Shown piece after piece: positions 7,222 through 11,371 of a stretch of 11,371 nt of DNA. The position numbers and the translations under genes are program-made. Origin of the DNA: Ruminococcus sp. (lineage in GTDB: Bacteria; Bacillota; Clostridia; Oscillospirales; Ruminococcaceae); contig JAISHJ010000077.1 of NCBI GenBank assembly GCA_031262625.1, positions 1 to 11,371 of the forward strand, given 5' to 3'. Below the pieces are notes generated by a model. That model had not been told where the DNA came from. It was given only the letters and a program-made list of their open reading frames with translations, and did no database searches. Numbering within the stretch: the stretch's first letter is position 1; each line of letters opens with the position of its first letter.

Positions 7222-9831
7222 ATGAATGTTTTGTTGTTTATATGCTGCATAATCGCTTCAATTTTAAGCCTTATTCTGCTTTCGCAGTTTGACTATGTTG
7301 AACTGCGCTCCGATAAACAAAAGCGGACGTTGTGGCTTTCGGGTGCCGCTATTTTAGGGTACTGCTTTTCGTCGGGGCTTGATGCAGTTGTCGCCGACAA
7401 TCTTTTCGCCGGTTTTCATGTAATCAAGTACGCTTTCCTTACGGCTACACCCTGTGCCGCGTTGTTCTTTTCGCTTCGCCTTAATAATTCCCACCTGCCC
7501 GACAAAAAAATCTTCTTCCTTCCGGTATTTTTATTCACCATATTTGATATAGTACTCCTCGTGACAAATCCTTTCCATCACCTTATGTACTCCTACAGCG
7601 GTCACGAACGATACGGTTCTCCGGTCACATGGGGTATGCTCTTTCCCGTTCATGCTGCGGTATGCTATTTTATCTCGATTTTAGCGGTGCTTAATTTCAT
7701 GCGTTACGCCTTTAAACACGGTAAATTATCAACAAGAATTGCTTCTGCTTCAATACTCTTGCCTATAGGTTACAATATCCTCTTCACGCTCTTCCCCCGT
7801 GTTTTCAGGATTGATTTCACAGCAGTTTTATACTCAGTAGTCTTTATTATATTTACATTCGCTCTCTATAAAGACAGCCTTTTCGGAATGAACGAGCGGG
7901 TGCGTGAACTCTATATTAATCTTATAATGAAGAATTATCCCGCAAACGGCGATTTTATTATCGTTGACGAGGACCTTCAAATAAGGCTTAATACCAATCA
8001 CGCTTCCGAATTCTCAATCGGCAGAAAATATAACAACGAAGAATGTCCCGGGCTTGATTACATAGACTATTTGCGCGAAATTTTAGGCGACGGCGTAGCA
8101 CTCTATATGGACAACGCCTTAGCCGAGATTTTAGATTCGCCCCCCGGCACATCCTTTACCCGCACCTATCATCTTGACGTTACCGATTCTTATCTTTCAA
8201 CCCAACTCGTGCGGTTCGGCGCTACAAACGAACTTCACGGCGGCGTAATGATTATACATACGAATATTTCCGAAACTTATGAATCGCTCCTTCGCGCAAA
8301 AGACCTTGCTTCCGAACTTTCTGCGCGCGAACGCTATCTGTCGCTCTTACAAAAATACACCCCCGAAGACACCTCAATCGTACTCTGTGACGACGACAGA
8401 ATAATTCGCTTTATTACCGCAAATACAGTAAAATTCACCTCTGCAAAACCGACCAGTCACTACGAGAATTTTGTAGGACAAAATTACCTTGATGTGCTTT
8501 CCACATACCTTTCCGATGAAGCTGCTGACATTGCCGCTGATGTCTTCGCCGAATGTGACAGGCTCGAATGCGGAACGGTTGTATCCCGCTCTACAGTTTA
8601 TCCGCTTTCTGACCGTTTTTACAGTCTCCGCTGTGTTAAATTTGCTCCCGCCGAAGGCGTTCACGGCGGCTATCTTCTCGTAATCAATGACGTAACCGAA
8701 ATCGCCAAAGCAAAGCTCGAAGCAGAAGCTGCTTCTACAGCAAAATCCTCTTTCCTTTCAAATATTTCTCACGAAATCCGTACCCCTATGAATGCCATTA
8801 TCGGTATGACTTCCCTCGCCCTAAAAGAGGAACTCCCCGACAAAGTAAGGCTCTATCTCAAAAATACCTCCGATGCTTCCGCACGTATGTTAAGTCTCAT
8901 CAACGATGTTCTCGATTTGTCAAAAATCGAAAGCGGTAAAATGGAAATCGTTAACGCCGATTTTGACTTCTGTAAAATGATGATGAACTCCATAAATGTC
9001 GTCTCTCCCCTCGCAAAAGAAAAAAATATCGAAATCGTTATTCCCGAAAAACTCCACTTCACAAATTACCTCCATTCAGACGAACTCCGTCTCTCCCAAG
9101 TAATTATAAACCTTCTCTCAAATGCCGTGAAATTTACTCCCGACGGCGGCACTATCTCCGTTCAAGGCGCCCTCTCAGACGACAATATGCTCTCCGTTTC
9201 CGTATCCGACACTGGTATAGGTATCGCTCCCGAAAATTTACCCAAACTTTTCGACAACTTCGAGCAAGCCGATACTTCAATAACTCGCCGCTTCGGCGGC
9301 ACCGGTCTCGGTCTCGCAATAAGCAGGAAAATTACCGAACTCATGAACGGTACTCTCACCGTTTCTTCCGAACTCGATAAAGGTTCTGTATTTACCCTCA
9401 CTATCCCCGCTCTCTTTACCGGCGAAATATCTTCCGACGAAAGCCTTAAAGACGAAATTTTAATCAACTTCAAAGGTAAACGTATCCTCGTCACCGAAGA
9501 CATCGAAGTCAATCGCCTTATCGTTACAGCCCTCCTTGAAGACTCCGGCTGCATTATCGACGAAGCCGAAAACGGCGAAATCGCCGTTAATCTCCTCAAA
9601 AATAATCCCTACGACCTCGTCCTAATGGATATGCAAATGCCCGTCATGGACGGTCTCTCCGCTACCCGCGAAATCCGTAAGTTTAACCCCTCTGTCCCCA
9701 TCATCGCCATGACCGCCAACGCCTTCAAAGAAGACGAAAAACGCTGCTTCGATGCCGGTATGGACGGTCATATCTCAAAACCCATAGACGCCGACTCTTT
9801 CTTGCTAATCCTTAGCTCGTACTTACGCTAA
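7222..9831 (+). CDS. Hybrid sensor histidine kinase: 7TM sensor, two PAS-like regions, HisKA, HATPase, receiver
   Basis: This 869-residue kinase starts with seven hydrophobic segments (about residues 3-21, 38-57, 68-85, 96-115, 137-160, 169-186, 193-213). Together with the TNPFHHLMYS motif (N116, P117, H119, H120) they match the HisKA_7TM N-terminal domain. Two PAS-like cytoplasmic regions follow (about 244-355 and 383-497). Then come HisKA with ISHEIRTPMN (phospho-His517), HATPase with N-box N630/N634, G1 SDTGIGI (D663) and G2 GGTGLGLA (from G692), and one receiver with E759/D760, phospho-acceptor D803 and K853. Key residues are intact. The kinase core and receiver are close to those of the preceding kinase, suggesting duplication with sensor exchange. 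Receiver 1 of the neighbour has no counterpart. GGAG at 7210-7213, inside the end of the upstream gene, lies 8 nt from the ATG, so the two are one transcript and probably translationally coupled. Codon use shifts toward CTC and CCC in the 3' half. Confidence 0.93.
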   Translation: MNVLLFICCIIASILSLILLSQFDYVELRSDKQKRTLWLSGAAILGYCFSSGLDAVVADNLFAGFHVIKYAFLTATPCAALFFSLRLNNSHLPDKKIFFLPVFLFTIFDIVLLVTNPFHHLMYSYSGHERYGSPVTWGMLFPVHAAVCYFISILAVLNFMRYAFKHGKLSTRIASASILLPIGYNILFTLFPRVFRIDFTAVLYSVVFIIFTFALYKDSLFGMNERVRELYINLIMKNYPANGDFIIVDEDLQIRLNTNHASEFSIGRKYNNEECPGLDYIDYLREILGDGVALYMDNALAEILDSPPGTSFTRTYHLDVTDSYLSTQLVRFGATNELHGGVMIIHTNISETYESLLRAKDLASELSARERYLSLLQKYTPEDTSIVLCDDDRIIRFITANTVKFTSAKPTSHYENFVGQNYLDVLSTYLSDEAADIAADVFAECDRLECGTVVSRSTVYPLSDRFYSLRCVKFAPAEGVHGGYLLVINDVTEIAKAKLEAEAASTAKSSFLSNISHEIRTPMNAIIGMTSLALKEELPDKVRLYLKNTSDASARMLSLINDVLDLSKIESGKMEIVNADFDFCKMMMNSINVVSPLAKEKNIEIVIPEKLHFTNYLHSDELRLSQVIINLLSNAVKFTPDGGTISVQGALSDDNMLSVSVSDTGIGIAPENLPKLFDNFEQADTSITRRFGGTGLGLAISRKITELMNGTLTVSSELDKGSVFTLTIPALFTGEISSDESLKDEILINFKGKRILVTEDIEVNRLIVTALLEDSGCIIDEAENGEIAVNLLKNNPYDLVLMDMQMPVMDGLSATREIRKFNPSVPIIAMTANAFKEDEKRCFDAGMDGHISKPIDADSFLLILSSYLR

Positions 9832-9861
9832 GGTACGTTGGGGGAGGAGGGGAGCGGTGAC

Positions 9862-9882
9862 AGTGTGGCGCTGCGCCACACT
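9862..9882. other. Perfect GC-rich hairpin in copy A
   Basis: AGTGTGGCGC (9862-9871) pairs fully with GCGCCACACT (9873-9882) around a single central T, so the practical fold is an 8-9 bp stem with a tight loop. The identical hairpin occurs in copy B. It lacks the immediate T run of a standard intrinsic terminator, being followed by C-rich DNA instead. Confidence 0.9.
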
Positions 9883-9914
9883 CCCCTCCCCTCCCCCAAA
9901 CCCCCACCTCCCCC
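9883..9914 (-). other. G-quadruplex-prone tract on the minus strand of copy A
   Basis: The plus strand has C runs at 9883-9886, 9888-9891, 9893-9897, 9901-9905 and 9910-9914. The minus strand therefore has five G runs of 4-5 separated by 1-4 nt, a strong match to the G3+N1-7 quadruplex rule. Copy B keeps only a weaker version (three runs at 10987-10999 plus a GG). Confidence 0.6.
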
Positions 9915-9989
9915 GGACTTTAAACACTTTTCTTGTTTTACTCTTTACTGCAAGCGTTCCGCTTTAATTAGTTTTCTCCACCGGCACTT

Positions 9990-9995
9990 TATAAT
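9990..9995 (+). promoter_or_regulatory. Possible -10 element upstream of the gene at 10039
   Basis: A perfect TATAAT lies 43 nt before the ATG at 10039, just outside the end of repeat copy A. No convincing -35 hexamer is seen at 16-18 nt upstream. If this promoter is real, the gene is transcribed independently of the kinase pair, whose transcript would first have to cross the repeat. Confidence 0.35.
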
Positions 9996-10038
9996 AAAAG
10001 AAGGGCAGCAGAATAAATTCTGTTGTATGTGAAGTCAA

Positions 10039-10704
10039 ATGGGATTCTTTTCATGGGTCGAGCCGCCTGATGAGACTGCTTCGCTCACCGCTGAAATTGC
10101 CGACCTCAAATCAAGCTTCATGTCGCTTCAATCATCCCTTAACAACCGCTCGTTAAGTATCGAAGGTTACGTATCAAATATAATTAAGCTGTATCAGATT
10201 CAGAATATGGATGTCGCAAACCTGCGGCGTGAGATTTTATCGTATATTATCCCGAATTCCGAACCCTCCGCAGAGTCTTCCGAAGACATATTCATGCAAA
10301 CCGACCTCTCTTATCCGAAAGATGAAGATATTAAAGAAGCCTTTGCTTTCGCAAAAACTCCCGGTTCTTCCGCTTATTATAAAGAGGTCATACGTCCTGC
10401 ACTTGATGGTCTGCCCTTTGCCGTGTCGTTTTATGTTCGTCTTGAGGACCTCTTTACCGCTTCAGACAGTGAGCATAGTGCCTATAAAGCCTTCCTCCGC
10501 GACCGCTATATCGACTACCTAATATACGACGAAAATAGAATAATCTGCGCAGTACTCCTCCCGCACAAAGATTCCGTAATTTCCGAAACTAAAAAATACC
10601 TTGATTTTATAGAGCGTCTTTTAAATATCTTTAATATATCGTTATTATACGAGCCGTCACTTGAAGAACTTAAAACATTCCTAAATGAAAAGAGAGAGAA
10701 TTAA
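10039..10704 (+). CDS. DUF2726-like protein, apparently degenerate, with N-terminal helical region
   Basis: The 221-residue product has no membrane segment. Residues about 12-70 are helical and may form a coiled coil (LTAEIADLKSSFMSLQSSL). The C-terminal half resembles the layout of DUF2726 proteins: SFYVRLEDLF (R134), then FLRDRYIDYLIYD (D155, D159), a hydrophobic strand IICAVLLPH, a KKYLDFIERLLNIFNISLLY helix-strand and a final LEELKTFL helix. In that family the strand after IDYLIYD usually carries an acidic pair (ELD-like) reminiscent of restriction-endonuclease-like folds. Here it reads AVLLPHKD, so any catalytic site looks lost. This family assignment is pattern recognition only. A TGA sits three codons before the ATG, so the start is firm, although only a weak GAAG precedes it. 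The 3' end overlaps that of the FeoB-associated gene by 4 nt. The gene lies between two inverted repeat copies. Confidence 0.7.
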   Translation: MGFFSWVEPPDETASLTAEIADLKSSFMSLQSSLNNRSLSIEGYVSNIIKLYQIQNMDVANLRREILSYIIPNSEPSAESSEDIFMQTDLSYPKDEDIKEAFAFAKTPGSSAYYKEVIRPALDGLPFAVSFYVRLEDLFTASDSEHSAYKAFLRDRYIDYLIYDENRIICAVLLPHKDSVISETKKYLDFIERLLNIFNISLLYEPSLEELKTFLNEKREN

Positions 10705-10718
10705 TCTCCCTCTTTTTT
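10690..10718. terminator. Candidate terminator hairpin at the overlapping convergent 3' ends
   Basis: AAGAGAGAGA (10690-10699) pairs with TCTCCCTCTT (10705-10714) with one mismatch around the loop ATTAA. It is followed by four more Ts on the plus strand (six in a row at 10713-10718). On the minus strand the hairpin is followed by a shorter TTTT. It overlaps both stop codons, so the two converging genes appear to share it. Stem stability is modest. Confidence 0.5.
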
Positions 10719-10856
10719 ACGTTTTTCACAATTTTCATAGTAGGGGCAGGTAGCGCAATGCCCTTTCTTTTTTTGTTTAATCATATAGCCGATTGCAAAA
10801 CACAATAGCACAACAAGCACCAATATCACTACAGCAGAACCGATAATAGTTTTCAT
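10701..10856 (-). CDS. FeoB-associated Cys-rich membrane protein (51 aa)
   Basis: A 51-residue product has a single N-terminal membrane helix (about residues 3-25: TIIGSAVVILVLVVLLCFAI). A basic stretch KQKKKGH follows, then a Cys cluster CATCPYYENC and a basic tail KRKKEGD. This layout matches the small FeoB-associated Cys-rich proteins (PF12669 type) commonly found next to feoB in Firmicutes. Their exact role is not established; an accessory role in ferrous iron transport at the membrane is assumed. The ATG at 10856 is preceded by GAGG with a 4-nt spacing. It is on the same strand as feoB and 212 nt downstream of the feoB stop, with repeat copy B in between. Its 3' end overlaps the convergent gene ending at 10704 by 4 nt. 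Confidence 0.85.
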   Translation of the reverse strand: MKTIIGSAVVILVLVVLLCFAIGYMIKQKKKGHCATCPYYENCEKRKKEGD

Positions 10857-10934
10857 AAAACCTCAAATCTTATTCATGTACGGAAAAGCGCTAAATCCGA
10901 ACGCGTGTAATAAAAAACGAAAGAAAATTATAAC

Positions 10935-11048
10935 TAAAGCGGAACGTGCGAAACAAAGAGTAAAACAAGAAAAATGTTTAAAGTCCGGGAGGGGTGGGGA
11001 GTGTGGCGCAGCGCCACACTGTCACCGCTCCTCCCCTCCCCCAACGTA
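10935..11048 (-). repeat. Inverted-repeat element copy B, between feoB and its Cys-rich partner
   Basis: Read on the minus strand, this copy begins 20 nt after the feoB stop with TACGTTGGGGGAGG. It continues through the same AGCGGTGAC, hairpin, C-rich tract (shorter than in copy A), CCGGACTTTAAACA (10988-10975) and T-rich tail ending GTTCCGCTTTA. Its orientation relative to feoB is the same as that of copy A relative to the kinase, so on the chromosome the copies are inverted. The opposite strand can be read as KAERAKQRVKQEKCLKSG; copy A has a related frame broken by a stop. Confidence 0.9.
11000..11020. other. Perfect GC-rich hairpin in copy B
   Basis: AGTGTGGCGC (11000-11009) pairs with GCGCCACACT (11011-11020) around a single central A on the plus strand. 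It is the exact reverse complement of the hairpin in copy A. Confidence 0.9.
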
Positions 11049-11068
11049 TCATCCCCGTACCCAGTACT

Positions 11069-11371
11069 CTATAGTACTCGCCATATGTTGTAGACGAGGA
11101 AAGAGACTAAGTAGGCGAAGATAGTTTGGTATGCTATGGCGAAGATGGTCCATTTGGGGGAATTCATTTCGCGGCGGAGAGCGCCTATGGCGGCGAAGCA
11201 GGGGGCGCAGAGGAGGTTGAAGAGCAGGAAGCTGTAGGCGGCTGGGGGTGTAAGGTGGGAGGAGAGGATGGAGTTTATATTGCCGTCTGCTGAGAATAAT
11301 ACTGAGAGGGTTGAGACTACGTTTTCTTTTGCGGCGAGACCAGTGATTGAAGCTACTGCCATCTGCCAAGA
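11069..11371 (-). CDS. feoB: Ferrous iron transport protein B, C-terminal end (5' part outside window)
   Basis: FeoB is the GTPase-coupled membrane permease for Fe(II) uptake. Only the last 100 residues are in the window, and the frame is open at the right edge. They include SWQMAVASITGLAAKENVVSTL, then LTPPAAYSFLLFNLLCAPCFAAIG and LRREMNSPKWTIFAIAYQTIFAYLVSFLVYNIW. This is the highly conserved terminal Gate/Feo_B region, with the Cys of NLLCAPC in place. The natural stop is TAG at 11069-11071. The GTPase domain and start lie outside. The ATG at 11362 is internal (WQM in the family motif). Downstream come repeat copy B and then the FeoB-associated small gene on the same strand. Confidence 0.95.
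   Translation of the reverse strand, partial: SWQMAVASITGLAAKENVVSTLSVLFSADGNINSILSSHLTPPAAYSFLLFNLLCAPCFAAIGALRREMNSPKWTIFAIAYQTIFAYLVSFLVYNIWRVL

Larger units (their letters stand above)
9834..9966 (+). repeat. Inverted-repeat element copy A, immediately after the second kinase
   Basis: This copy begins 2 nt after the kinase stop with TACGTTGGGGGAGG. It continues through AGCGGTGAC into a perfect hairpin (9862-9882), then a long C-rich tract (9883-9914), the block CCGGACTTTAAACA (9913-9926) and a T-rich tail ending GTTCCGCTTTA. The reverse complement of 10935-11048 matches it. The first 53 nt agree at 51 positions, CCGGACTTTAAACA is identical, and the last 40 nt agree at about 33. Copy A is longer by about 19 nt, all in the C-rich tract. 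The outer arms TTGGGGGAGG and CCTCCCCCAA are also complementary, so the whole GC-rich half can fold into a long imperfect stem. No target-site duplication was recognised. It may be a mobile palindromic repeat or a 3'-UTR/terminator module. Confidence 0.9.

Noticed and set aside
9838..10032. 64-codon plus-strand frame after the second kinase
   Set aside because: It lies almost wholly in repeat copy A and its GC-rich hairpin; there is no ribosome binding site, and the composition follows the C-rich tract.
9834..11048. Terminal inverted repeats of an intact insertion sequence
   Set aside because: The enclosed genes are not transposases, and one belongs to the feo locus outside the right-hand copy, so the segment is not a simple composite element.
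10876..11124. 82-codon plus-strand frame MYGKALNPNACNKKRKK...
   Set aside because: It runs through repeat copy B and into antisense feoB, and has no ribosome binding site. Kept only as a possible relic frame in the findings.
11049..11369. 106-codon minus-strand frame overlapping feoB
   Set aside because: The neighbouring frame gives an unmistakable FeoB C terminus; this one is Arg/Pro/Leu-rich shadow.

Overview
The window looks like a chromosomal segment of a Gram-positive clostridial bacterium, most likely an uncultured gut Oscillospiraceae/Ruminococcaceae relative. This is an inference from three things: the pyrH-frr-uppS-cdsA order, a FeoB followed by a FeoB-associated Cys-rich small protein, and large hybrid histidine kinases with HisKA_7TM or Cache sensors. 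Base composition is moderate. No rRNA, tRNA, CRISPR array, transposase or phage gene was seen.

Left part (1-3650). The C-terminal end of a CPBP-type membrane protease with a Q/P-rich heptad-repeat tail runs rightward and meets a minus-strand housekeeping operon at a shared bidirectional terminator. The operon is pyrH (UMP kinase), frr (ribosome recycling factor), uppS (undecaprenyl-PP synthase) and cdsA (CDP-diacylglycerol synthase). It has its own sigma-A-like promoter upstream of pyrH. The usual neighbours rpsB-tsf and dxr-rseP are absent on either side.

Middle (3650-9831). A divergently transcribed charged protein of unknown function (221 aa) has its own promoter and terminator. It is followed by a strong extended -10 promoter driving two tandem hybrid sensor kinases 5 nt apart. 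The first has a periplasmic or extracellular dCache-like sensor, HAMP, HisKA, HATPase and two receiver domains. The second has a 7TM sensor, two PAS-like regions, HisKA, HATPase and one receiver. Their C-terminal cores are close relatives, but the sensors are unrelated. No Hpt protein or DNA-binding response regulator is present, so the output is not visible here. Codon use of the second kinase drifts strongly toward C-ending codons toward its 3' end.

Right part (9832-11371). Two copies of a roughly 115-135 bp repeat lie in inverted orientation about 970 bp apart. Each contains a GC-rich perfect hairpin nested in G-rich/C-rich arms. Each copy starts shortly after the stop codon of a large gene (the second kinase; feoB) and in the same orientation relative to that gene. 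Between them are a 221-aa protein resembling a degenerate DUF2726 domain (plus strand) and a 51-aa FeoB-associated Cys-rich membrane protein (minus strand). Their 3' ends overlap. The window ends inside feoB (minus strand, C-terminal 100 residues). The repeat pair, its placement at gene 3' ends and its insertion inside the feo gene pair are the most unusual things here.
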